Below the pieces are notes generated by a model. The model ran no database searches, was not told the DNA's origin, and saw only the letters and a list, made by a program, of their open reading frames with translations. A stretch of DNA of 37,612 nucleotides from NCBI GenBank assembly GCA_009923345.1, contig RFTR01000002.1, positions 1-37,612 on the forward strand, read 5' to 3'. Every line of letters starts with the position of its first letter. Within the stretch, counting starts at the first letter, position 1. Shown here piece after piece: positions 16,754-23,688 of this stretch. This stretch comes from Betaproteobacteria bacterium (GTDB lineage: Bacteria > Pseudomonadota > Gammaproteobacteria > Burkholderiales > Burkholderiaceae_C). The translations under genes and the position numbers were made by a program.

Positions 16754-17477
16754 GTTATTGCGTGTCGAACATCTGAGCGCGGGCTATGACGAAGCGGTGG
16801 TTTTGAACGACATCAGCCTTACCTTGGCAGAGGGCGAAACGTTGGCGCTTCTCGGGCGTAACGGCACAGGCAAAACCACCTTGATGGACACGCTAGTTGG
16901 CGCGACACGCCAACATGGCGGACAGATATTTTTGGCGGGCAAACCTTTGCACACGCTGGCGTCTTTTCTGCGCGCCGAAGCCGGCATTGGCTGGGTGCCG
17001 CAAGAGCGTTGTATTTTTAAATCGCTCACCGTGCATGAAAACCTAACCGCGGTTGCGCAGGCTGTGCGCGCTGACAGAGGTGCACATGCTTCTTGGACGC
17101 CTGAGCGGGTCTACGATCTCTTTCCTCGCTTGGCTGAACGCAAAACCAATTTGGGCACGCAGCTATCTGGCGGCGAACAGCAAATGTTGGCAGTGGGACG
17201 CGCCTTGGTTTTGAACCCGCGTTTACTGCTGTTGGATGAGCCACTCGAAGGTTTGGCGCCCATCATCGTGCAAGAACTCTTACGTGCGATTGCGCGTATC
17301 ACTCGCGAAGAGGGTTTATCGGCCATCATCGTGGAACAGCATCCGCAAGCGATTTTGGCGATCAGCCACCAAGCGGTGGTGTTGGACCAGGGACGGGTGG
17401 TGCACCAGGGTTCAGCAGAGACTTTGGCGTCGAAACCAGAGTTGCTTGACCAGTTGCTTGGAGTAGCAAGAACTTAA
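16746..17477 (+). CDS. livF: ABC transporter ATP-binding protein LivF
   Basis: The 243-aa protein has Walker A GRNGTGKTT (residues 37-45), Q-loop GWVPQERCIF, ABC signature LSGGEQQMLAVGRAL, Walker B LLLLDEPLEGL and the switch His in VEQHPQ. This is the usual LivF layout, shorter than LivG. It overlaps livG and is followed within about 16 bases by the Rieske oxygenase gene, so importer and oxygenase are probably on one transcript. This physical link is the main clue that the importer carries the oxygenase substrate. Confidence 0.93.
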   Translation: MSELLRVEHLSAGYDEAVVLNDISLTLAEGETLALLGRNGTGKTTLMDTLVGATRQHGGQIFLAGKPLHTLASFLRAEAGIGWVPQERCIFKSLTVHENLTAVAQAVRADRGAHASWTPERVYDLFPRLAERKTNLGTQLSGGEQQMLAVGRALVLNPRLLLLDEPLEGLAPIIVQELLRAIARITREEGLSAIIVEQHPQAILAISHQAVVLDQGRVVHQGSAETLASKPELLDQLLGVART

Positions 17478-17493
17478 TTTATTGGGGGCTGCA

Positions 17494-18537
17494 ATGTTTT
17501 TAAAAAATGCTTGGTACGTGGCGTGCATGCCAGACGACTTCCAAGACAAACCTCTGGGGCGCAAGATTTGTGGCGAGAGCATGGTGTTTTATCGAGGCGC
17601 GCAAGGACAAGCGGTTGCCTTGGAGGACTTTTGTCCGCACCGTGGCGCCCCGCTTTCGCTTGGGTTTGTGAAAGACGGTAATTTGGTCTGTGGCTACCAC
17701 GGACTCGAGATGGGATGCGAGGGTAAAACCATCGCTATGCCCGGCCAGCGCGTGCGGGGCTTTCCGGCGATTCGCAGTTTTCCTGTGGTCGAGCGCTACG
17801 GTTTTGTTTGGGTGTGGCCAGGACAGGCCAACAAAGCGAGTGAAGACCTGATTCCTAAGTTTGAGTTCTTCGACAACCCTGCTTGGGCTTATGGCGGTGG
17901 TCTTTATCACATCGCCTGTGATTACCGCCTCATGGTCGACAACTTAATGGACCTGACGCACGAAACCTATGTGCACGCCAGCACGATTGGGCAAAAGGAA
18001 ATCGACGAAGTGCCTTGCGTCACCAAGACGGATGGTGACCATGTCACCACCAGCCGTTTTATGGAAAACATCACCGCGCCGCCTTTTTGGAAGATGGCTT
18101 TGCGTGGCAATAAGTTAGCCGATGACGTGCCCGTTGACCGTTGGCAGATATGCCATTTCACGCCGCCCAGCCACGTCATGATTGAGGTGGGCGTAGCGCA
18201 TGCGGGCCATGGTGGTTATCACGCGCCCGACCACGTCAAGGCTTACAGCGTAGTGGTCGACTTCATTACCCCCGAGACCGAGACCTCGATTTGGTATTTT
18301 TGGGGCATGGCGCGCAAATTCCAACCGCAAGATACGAACTTGACCGCGTCTATCAGAGAAGGGCAGGGCAAGATATTTTCTGAGGACTTGCAAATGCTCG
18401 AGTTGCAACAAAAGAACTTGCTGGCGCATCCTGCGCGCGAGCTGCTCAAACTCAATATCGATGCCGGCGGCGTGCAGTCGCGTCGGGTGATCGACCGATT
18501 GCTGGCGCAGGAAATGGCGCAAGAGATCGTCCAATAA
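17494..18537 (+). CDS. vanA: VanA-type Rieske non-heme iron oxygenase (vanillate O-demethylase oxygenase component)
   Basis: The start at 17494 (MFLKNAWYVAC) matches VanA N-termini and has a G-rich Shine-Dalgarno; the track start at 17482 adds four residues. The 347-aa protein has the Rieske [2Fe-2S] site Cys47-x-His49 (CPHRGAP) and Cys66-x2-His69 (CGYHG). The mononuclear iron site is in NLMDLTHETYVHAS, with His156 and His161. It resembles VanA over its whole length, including DYRLMVDNLMDL, RWQICHF and the end NIDAGGVQSR. VanA removes the methyl group of vanillate as formaldehyde, giving protocatechuate; relatives act on syringate, veratrate or dicamba. It needs electrons from a ferredoxin/reductase; the next gene supplies only the ferredoxin part. 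Confidence 0.92.
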   Translation: MFLKNAWYVACMPDDFQDKPLGRKICGESMVFYRGAQGQAVALEDFCPHRGAPLSLGFVKDGNLVCGYHGLEMGCEGKTIAMPGQRVRGFPAIRSFPVVERYGFVWVWPGQANKASEDLIPKFEFFDNPAWAYGGGLYHIACDYRLMVDNLMDLTHETYVHASTIGQKEIDEVPCVTKTDGDHVTTSRFMENITAPPFWKMALRGNKLADDVPVDRWQICHFTPPSHVMIEVGVAHAGHGGYHAPDHVKAYSVVVDFITPETETSIWYFWGMARKFQPQDTNLTASIREGQGKIFSEDLQMLELQQKNLLAHPARELLKLNIDAGGVQSRRVIDRLLAQEMAQEIVQ

Positions 18538-18589
18538 GTGGCTCTAAAAATGGCACTGACGCAGATATTCATCAACGAGGAGGCAGCCC

Positions 18590-18865
18590 ATGGCTGACAC
18601 AGCATTCACCGTCAAACTGGCGACTACGGGTCAAGAAATACTGGTGGCTGCCCATCAAACGGTATTGGACGCTTTGCATGGCGCAGGGCTCAATGTTCCG
18701 ATTTCATGCGGTCAAGGGATTTGTGGCACATGTTTGACGCGGGTCGTGGATGGGACTCCTGACCATCGCGACATGTACCTCACCCCTGAAGAGCAAGACG
18801 CAAATGACCAATTTACGCCTTGCTGCTCGCGCGCGAAGTCGGACATATTGGTTCTAGATTTGTAA
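18590..18865 (+). CDS. Stand-alone [2Fe-2S] ferredoxin equivalent to the VanB C-terminal domain
   Basis: The 91-aa product is a plant-type ferredoxin with Cys40, Cys45 and Cys48 (CGQGICGTC) and a fourth ligand at Cys78 or Cys79. The block LTRVVDGTPDHRDMYLTPEE and the ending VLDL are characteristic of the C-terminal ferredoxin domain of VanB, the reductase partner of VanA. In VanB, FMN- and NAD-binding domains precede it; here they are absent. It has its own strong GAGGAGG 7 nt before the ATG, so it looks like a real separate gene rather than a random fragment. It probably passes electrons to the oxygenase, with the reductase encoded elsewhere. The 52 bases before it contain no reductase remnant that I can recognise. 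Confidence 0.88.
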   Translation: MADTAFTVKLATTGQEILVAAHQTVLDALHGAGLNVPISCGQGICGTCLTRVVDGTPDHRDMYLTPEEQDANDQFTPCCSRAKSDILVLDL

Positions 18866-18992
18866 AAAAGTTGGGGGCTCGAGGGTTAGGAAGCACCTTC
18901 AGAAATTCATCTAAGTCTTTGCTTTGCATAGATTTTTTTTTACATTTAAACAACAAAAAAATCAACAATCAGGCATTTTTGGCACTTTGTTT

Positions 18993-19000
18993 GCTAAAAT
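18993..19000 (+). promoter_or_regulatory. Possible extended -10 promoter for the bactofilin operon
   Basis: After a markedly AT-rich stretch (T9 and A7 runs, 18921-18961) there is TGCTAAAAT, an extended -10 type element (TGn + TAAAAT), only about 20 bases before the bactofilin ATG. No convincing -35 is visible, and the leader would be very short (about 12 nt), so this is tentative. The rest of the 153-base gap holds nothing else that I recognise. Confidence 0.35.
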
Positions 19001-19018
19001 TTTGAGCAAGGAGTCCAT

Positions 19019-19390
19019 ATGTCTAACCAATCAGAATCACTCGAAAGCGTCGTCATTGGCGACGGCGTTGTCGTCAAAGGCACTTTCACCGTCCCATCCA
19101 AAGCCATCATCAATGGCGTGATCGAAGGTGACTTGACCGCAGAAGAAGTACTGATTGGCCCAACCGGTCGCATCACCGGTCGCGTCTCTGCCAAGGTGAT
19201 TGACGTGCGTGGACAGTTGCACAACACCATCATCAGCGAAAAGAGTTTGATCGTGCGCGCCACTGGCAAGATTGCCGGCAAGGTGCAGTACGCTGAAATC
19301 GAAATCGAAAAGGGTGGCGAAATCGAAGGTACGCTCAGCCAAAGCGCTGATGGTCCTGCGATCCAAGTCGGCACCACACCTGCGGCCTAA
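19019..19390 (+). CDS. bacA: Bactofilin (first copy)
   Basis: The 123-aa protein is almost entirely a bactofilin (DUF583) domain: repeated short beta-turn units such as IINGVIEGDLTAEEVLIGPTG and GRVSAKVIDVRG, as in the right-handed beta-helix of BacA. The short N- and C-terminal tails are uncharged or Pro/Ala ends. Bactofilins polymerise without nucleotide into membrane-associated filaments that localise cell-wall enzymes and shape stalks, curvature or poles. AAGGAG precedes the ATG. It is the first gene of a four-gene module with an M23 peptidase 14 bases downstream, the association known from other bactofilin loci. It is the shorter of the two bactofilins here and lacks the long N-terminal tail of the second. 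Confidence 0.9.
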   Translation: MSNQSESLESVVIGDGVVVKGTFTVPSKAIINGVIEGDLTAEEVLIGPTGRITGRVSAKVIDVRGQLHNTIISEKSLIVRATGKIAGKVQYAEIEIEKGGEIEGTLSQSADGPAIQVGTTPAA

Positions 19391-19404
19391 GTTACCAGCG
19401 GGTC

Positions 19405-20448
19405 ATGCGGTTTAACCGAATCCTCAAAAGCATTCCATTGGTGCCAGGTTTGGTCGTCAAGGGATGGACGCGCCAGTATGAAGACGCGCGCATCATCTTG
19501 GAACAAAACGGCGACCTGCACTATCTCAATATCAGTGCGCGCGTCCAAAGTTTTCTAGTCCGTGGCGGTATTCTGGCTACTGGGGTGATGTTGATATCTA
19601 TCGGTATTTTGCTCGTCACTAGCATTGGTTTGATGGTGAGCCGTTCCAAGCTGGAGCGCTCGCACGAAGAGGTGTACCGTGCTTTGCTCAGCAGTGTGTC
19701 AGACAACGACAACCCAGAGCGGTTGAGCATGTCAGAAGAGCAAATGGTGTCTTTGGCCCAAACCATTCGTGATCGCGATATGAGCATTCGCCGTTTCGTC
19801 GATACGTCTATGGTGGCTGTGGCGCAAGAGAACGTGACGATGAAGTCGCAACTCGAATCTTCTGGCCTGACCGAAAAAATCGTCAAGATCATTCAGCAAA
19901 ACTCTGCCAACGGGGGCTACGCCTTGGAAGACGACGTCAAGGACAACCCTTTGCTGCGCGGCAAAGTCGCGGAAGAACTCTCCAGCAACCGCGCCATGCG
20001 CGAGGTGATGTATTCCTTGCCAAGTTCTATGCCTGTGCCCAATTACAGCGTCTCCTCTGACTTTGGTATCCGACGTCATCCTATTTCTGGTCAAACGCAT
20101 TTCCACACGGGTGTTGATTTGCTGAGCCAAACAGGCGAAGAAAAGGTGCATCCAGTCAAGCCTGGAGTCGTTGTTTTAGCGGAGTACCAGCCACAGCTTG
20201 GAAATACCGTCGTTGTGCGTCATACCAACGGAGTTGAATCCTTGTATGGGCATATGGCTAACTTGCAAGTCAAGCTCGGCGACAAAGTGACACTTGAGTC
20301 AGTGTTGGGCAATATTGGCAACACAGGTTCTTCTTCTACTGGAAAACATTTACATTTAGAGATTTTGATTGGCGGTTATCCTGTCAATCCCCAGAAAGTT
20401 ATTCGGACGGCACAATATGTTCAACAAATCCAAAACCAACAACGTTAA
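19405..20448 (+). CDS. Membrane-anchored M23 (LytM-type) peptidase
   Basis: The 347-aa protein has an N-terminal cytoplasmic segment, one membrane helix near residues 52-75 (GILATGVMLISIGILLVTSIG), a predicted coiled-coil stretch to about residue 170, and a C-terminal M23 domain. Zinc ligands are visible in HTGVDL (His and Asp) and in GKHLHLEI (HxH), with SLYGHM between, so the peptidase looks catalytically complete. It probably cuts peptidoglycan cross-links in the periplasm at a site set by the bactofilins. Its 3' end overlaps the start of the second bactofilin. M23 plus bactofilin pairs are known (LmdC/BacA); here the pair is enlarged. Confidence 0.9.
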   Translation: MRFNRILKSIPLVPGLVVKGWTRQYEDARIILEQNGDLHYLNISARVQSFLVRGGILATGVMLISIGILLVTSIGLMVSRSKLERSHEEVYRALLSSVSDNDNPERLSMSEEQMVSLAQTIRDRDMSIRRFVDTSMVAVAQENVTMKSQLESSGLTEKIVKIIQQNSANGGYALEDDVKDNPLLRGKVAEELSSNRAMREVMYSLPSSMPVPNYSVSSDFGIRRHPISGQTHFHTGVDLLSQTGEEKVHPVKPGVVVLAEYQPQLGNTVVVRHTNGVESLYGHMANLQVKLGDKVTLESVLGNIGNTGSSSTGKHLHLEILIGGYPVNPQKVIRTAQYVQQIQNQQR

Positions 20449-20896
20449 TCCGCCGACGGATGTACCTGTCACAAATCCTGTTGAGGACGAAGAAATGGCG
20501 TCAGAAGCCCCTGAAAATACTGCTCCTACACCGAGTCCTGCCCCTGCTGCTAGAGGCAGCATGATGGACATGATCACCACCACCGCAAACAAGCCCTCTA
20601 TCCTGAGCGAAGGCTTCTCGTTCCGCGGTGAGATCGCTGCCAAAGGTGCGATCCATGTGGAAGGCGCACTCAATGGCCAAATTCAAGTAGACGAACTCAC
20701 CATTGGCGCACGCGGCCAAGTGGAAGGTGTTGTTACTTGCAGCAGCTTGCATATCAAAGGCAAGTTCTCTGGAACAGCTACCTGTAACGAGTTGATCGTC
20801 ACATCCTCTGCGTCAGTCGATGGCCATGTGGTCTATCAAACTTTGTCAGTCCAAAAAGGCGCATCTATCAAAGGCGAACTCTTGTTGGTCAAGTAA
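20417..20896 (+). CDS. Bactofilin (second copy, with disordered N-terminal tail)
   Basis: The ATG at 20417 (MFNKSKTNN) is preferred to the track's 20369, which runs deeper into the peptidase gene; it still overlaps that gene by 32 bases. The 159-aa product has a roughly 60-residue acidic, Pro-rich tail (PVEDEEMASEAPEN..., SPAPAARG). A bactofilin domain follows: GFSFRGEIAAKGAIHVEGALNGQIQ, IGARGQVEGVV, LHIKGKFSGTATC and ASIKGELLL. The domain differs clearly from the first copy, so it is not a recent duplication. The tail could bind membrane or partner proteins. Its stop directly precedes the ATG of the RodZ-like gene. Confidence 0.88.
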   Translation: MFNKSKTNNVNPPTDVPVTNPVEDEEMASEAPENTAPTPSPAPAARGSMMDMITTTANKPSILSEGFSFRGEIAAKGAIHVEGALNGQIQVDELTIGARGQVEGVVTCSSLHIKGKFSGTATCNELIVTSSASVDGHVVYQTLSVQKGASIKGELLLVK

Positions 20897-21817
20897 ATGG
20901 ATAACCACATCCCACAAATCAACGGCGCGCTTTTGCGTATGCGTCGCGAAGAATTGGGATGGGCCCTGTCAGATCTAGCCACTCGTGCTTGTTTGTCTAA
21001 CAAACAGGTCAAACAAATCGAAGAGGGCGGTACCAGCTCCTTTTACAGTGAAAACGTTAAAGTCACTGCCGCCAAAAAAGTAGGTGGCATATTGGGCTTG
21101 TCCGAACAATCTGTGTTTGTGGTCCAAGAGCCAGAAGTTATGGTTGACGAGGTTGCAAGCCAAGAGGTTGTGACAAGCCATACTAGCGAGAATGCGCACG
21201 CTGACCCCTCTGCTAGTGGCAAAGCGCATACTGAATTAACCGCTTCCACTGGCCAAGATATCCATGACAGCAATGCGAGCCCAAAAGACATCGCTTCTCC
21301 TGCTTTCAAACCCTATCTCAAAGCGCCATCAATTGAAACTTCAGTGATTCAAAAATCAACGAATTCAGCATTGGACAGCGAAGACAAGTCCAAGTCTAAA
21401 AATTCTTTGTGGTTCATCATTGCTTTATTTGTTGCTGCCTTGGGGTTGGCTGCTGTCATGCAAAAACCTGCACCAACTCCTCCGGTTGAACCACCGCCCC
21501 CAATCCAAGTGTTACCCCCTGAGCAACCTGAACCTGCAGCTTCGGCTCCTAGTGCTACTGCCTCAGGTGCTTTACCAGCTGCTCCATCGGCTACGCCCGC
21601 CCCTGCGACTTCAACCGCCCCTTTGACAACATCGACTCCATCGAGTGTCCCAACTAGCGCGCCCGTAAATGTGGTGCCTGCTGCCCGTCCTGCAGTTGTA
21701 ACAACGCCTGCACCGGCTCCTTCAGCTTCGCAGGCACCAGTTAGTTCAGTAGCGCCTCCTGTGCCAGCCGCAACCCAAACTTCTCCAGCTGCACCTTCTG
21801 CTAGCAAGCCTCAGTAG
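20897..21817 (+). CDS. RodZ-like HTH / transmembrane / Pro-Ala-rich protein
   Basis: The 306-aa protein has an Xre-like helix-turn-helix region at residues 8-75 (GALLRMRREELGWALSDLATRACLS, KQIEEG, then a RodZ-like FYSENVKVTAAKKVGGILGL). An acidic linker follows, then a membrane helix at about 171-189 (LWFIIALFVAALGLAAVM) and a tail of some 115 residues made almost only of Pro, Ala, Ser, Thr and Val. This is the RodZ domain order, where the HTH binds MreB rather than DNA, but the periplasmic beta domain of RodZ is replaced by a low-complexity tail. It begins directly after the second bactofilin stop (TAA ATG). I infer a membrane adaptor that links the bactofilin filament to cell-wall machinery; DNA binding is a less likely alternative. 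Confidence 0.75.
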   Translation: MDNHIPQINGALLRMRREELGWALSDLATRACLSNKQVKQIEEGGTSSFYSENVKVTAAKKVGGILGLSEQSVFVVQEPEVMVDEVASQEVVTSHTSENAHADPSASGKAHTELTASTGQDIHDSNASPKDIASPAFKPYLKAPSIETSVIQKSTNSALDSEDKSKSKNSLWFIIALFVAALGLAAVMQKPAPTPPVEPPPPIQVLPPEQPEPAASAPSATASGALPAAPSATPAPATSTAPLTTSTPSSVPTSAPVNVVPAARPAVVTTPAPAPSASQAPVSSVAPPVPAATQTSPAAPSASKPQ

Positions 21818-21878
21818 GCTTGCAAAGCGTTCCTCCCTGAACGAGGGTGCCAAATCAATAATTATTAAATGCGTTTTT

Positions 21879-22973
21879 TCAAACACCGCCGCGAGATATT
21901 GCCTCGCTTCGGCTAATGGCTAGCGCATCCGCATCAGGCGCACCCAAAGACCAACCTGCAAGATGCATAGTTGCAATCGCGTGCATCGCCTCAATCCAAT
22001 CAGGGTTGTCGTTCAAGCACGGGATGTAGTGGAACTGCTTGCCACCCGCGTGCATAAATGCTTCTTGCGCCTCCTGCGCAATCTCTTCCAAAGTTTCCAA
22101 GCAGTCGCTGGTAAAGCCCGGGCAGATCAGATCTACTTTTTTCACGCCTTGCTCTGCCAACGCAACCAAGGTGGGCTCGGTATAGGGCTCCAGCCATTTC
22201 GCCTTGCCAAAGCGCGATTGAAAAGTCACGATGTATTGCGATTTGTTGAGACCCAAGGCCTCGCCAAGTAATCGCGCTGTTTTGTAGCACTCGCAGTGGT
22301 AAGGGTCACCCAAATGCAGTGTGCGCTCAGGCACTCCATGAAAACTCATGACCAAGCGTTCGCCTTGGCCGTGCTCTGCCCAATGCGTACGCACCTGCTT
22401 TGCCAAAGATGCGATGTAAGCGATGTGGTCGTGGTAGTGGTTGATAAACCGGAACTCGGGCAACAAGCGGGTGCGCTGGCCCCATGTATAGACCGCATCG
22501 AACACGCTGGCCGTAGTGGTACCTGAGTATTGCGGATAAGCCGGCATCACCAAGACACGGGTAAAGCCTTCGGCTTTCAGGGCGTCGAGTTGCGACGCCA
22601 TGGATGGATTGCCGTAACGCATGGCATAGCGCACACGTACCTGTTCATTGCGTTGGGCAAATGCAGCGTCTAAGGCTTGCGCTTGGCGCTCGGTCCAGAC
22701 CTTGAGTGGCGAGCCTTCAGCTGTCCAAATACTGGCGTATTTCAAAGCCGACTTGGCAGGACGGATGCGCAAAATAATGCCGTGCAAGATCAACATCCAC
22801 ACCAAACGGGGGATTTCGACCACGCGGTGGTCGCTTAAAAACTCGCCCAAATAGCGGCGTAAAGCGCTCGCAGTGGGGGCATCAGGCGTGCCGAGGTTGC
22901 AAAACAATACTGCGGTGCGCGGGGTTTGGCCGTGGCTAAAAGGCGGCTCTTGGGCGAAGGGAGGTTGAAGCAT
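21879..22973 (-). CDS. hemH: Ferrochelatase
   Basis: The 364-aa protein begins, after a short tail, with TAVLFCNLGTPDAPTASALRRYL and has VVEIPR, the conserved RYGNPS block, MPAYPQYS, MSFHGVPERT (catalytic His), and GFTSDCLETLEEI (conserved Glu) followed by CLND. It inserts Fe2+ into protoporphyrin IX, the last step of haem synthesis, at the inner membrane surface. Length and N-terminus match betaproteobacterial HemH. Its ATG shares two bases with the divergent HAD gene's ATG (CATG), so the promoter of each lies inside the other's coding sequence or one start is further in. It converges with the RodZ-like gene across 61 bases without a clear terminator. Confidence 0.96.
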   Translation of the reverse strand: MLQPPFAQEPPFSHGQTPRTAVLFCNLGTPDAPTASALRRYLGEFLSDHRVVEIPRLVWMLILHGIILRIRPAKSALKYASIWTAEGSPLKVWTERQAQALDAAFAQRNEQVRVRYAMRYGNPSMASQLDALKAEGFTRVLVMPAYPQYSGTTTASVFDAVYTWGQRTRLLPEFRFINHYHDHIAYIASLAKQVRTHWAEHGQGERLVMSFHGVPERTLHLGDPYHCECYKTARLLGEALGLNKSQYIVTFQSRFGKAKWLEPYTEPTLVALAEQGVKKVDLICPGFTSDCLETLEEIAQEAQEAFMHAGGKQFHYIPCLNDNPDWIEAMHAIATMHLAGWSLGAPDADALAISRSEAISRGGV

Positions 22974-23688
22974 GCGTTATTCTCGCCTAGACATGCATGC
23001 ACTTTCACACATCCAAGCGATTACCTTAGACCTAGACGACACACTGTGGCCCGTCGCGCCCACCATTGCAGGCGCCGAGCAAGATTTGCTCCGTTGGTTG
23101 CTGACAAACGCACCCAAAACGGCAGAACTGACCCAGCAATCCGAAGTCAAACAAGCCATTCGACAAAGGGTGGTCGCAAAACACACGACCAAAGCCCATG
23201 ACTTGGGCTTTCTGCGCTGCGAGGTGATTCGTGAAACCATGCGCCAAGCGGGCGACGATCCGCAATTGGCTGATAAGGCTTATGAAGTCTTCAATGCCGC
23301 AAGACAACGCGTCACGCTCTACGACGGGGTGGCAGAGGCCTTGGCCCGCCTAGCTGCCAAATACCGACTGGTTGCTATTTCCAACGGCACGGCAGACGTG
23401 TTTGTTACGCCTGCGGCGCCCTACTTTGATGCCGCATTCAAAGCCCATGAAGCAGGCGTTGCGAAACCAGATCCAAAGATTTACCAACTCGCCACTTCGC
23501 ATTTGGCGATAAACCCGAATCAAATCCTGCACGTGGGTGACGACGCCCATGCCGATGCGTGGGGTGCGCGCGAAGCGGGTTTGCACGCGGTGTGGATCAA
23601 CCCCCAGGGCCATCCGTGGACGCACGACTCGCCACAACCGTGGACAGTGCGCCACTTAACCGAGGTGGCGGACCAGTTGCAGGCCTGA
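22972..23688 (+). CDS. HAD-superfamily hydrolase (phosphatase)
   Basis: The 238-aa protein has all four HAD motifs: ITLDLDDTLWP (nucleophile and acid Asp), VAISNGT (motif II), GVAKPDPKIY (motif III Lys) and LHVGDDAHADAWGAREAGL (motif IV). A helical cap lies between motifs I and II, as in small-molecule phosphatases such as YigB/YjjG-type. The substrate is not predictable from sequence; YigB relatives dephosphorylate flavin precursors. The ATG at 22972 has GGGAGG 7 nt upstream, though the ATG at 22993 (MHALSHIQ) gives the more usual N-terminus. Its 3' end overlaps the convergent hpnE by 33 bases. Confidence 0.9.
   Translation: MRYSRLDMHALSHIQAITLDLDDTLWPVAPTIAGAEQDLLRWLLTNAPKTAELTQQSEVKQAIRQRVVAKHTTKAHDLGFLRCEVIRETMRQAGDDPQLADKAYEVFNAARQRVTLYDGVAEALARLAAKYRLVAISNGTADVFVTPAAPYFDAAFKAHEAGVAKPDPKIYQLATSHLAINPNQILHVGDDAHADAWGAREAGLHAVWINPQGHPWTHDSPQPWTVRHLTEVADQLQA

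Noticed and set aside
21818-21878. Possible terminator CCCT-gaacg-AGGG between the RodZ-like gene and hemH.
   Set aside because: Only a 4-bp stem and no U-tract next to it on either strand; too weak to list.
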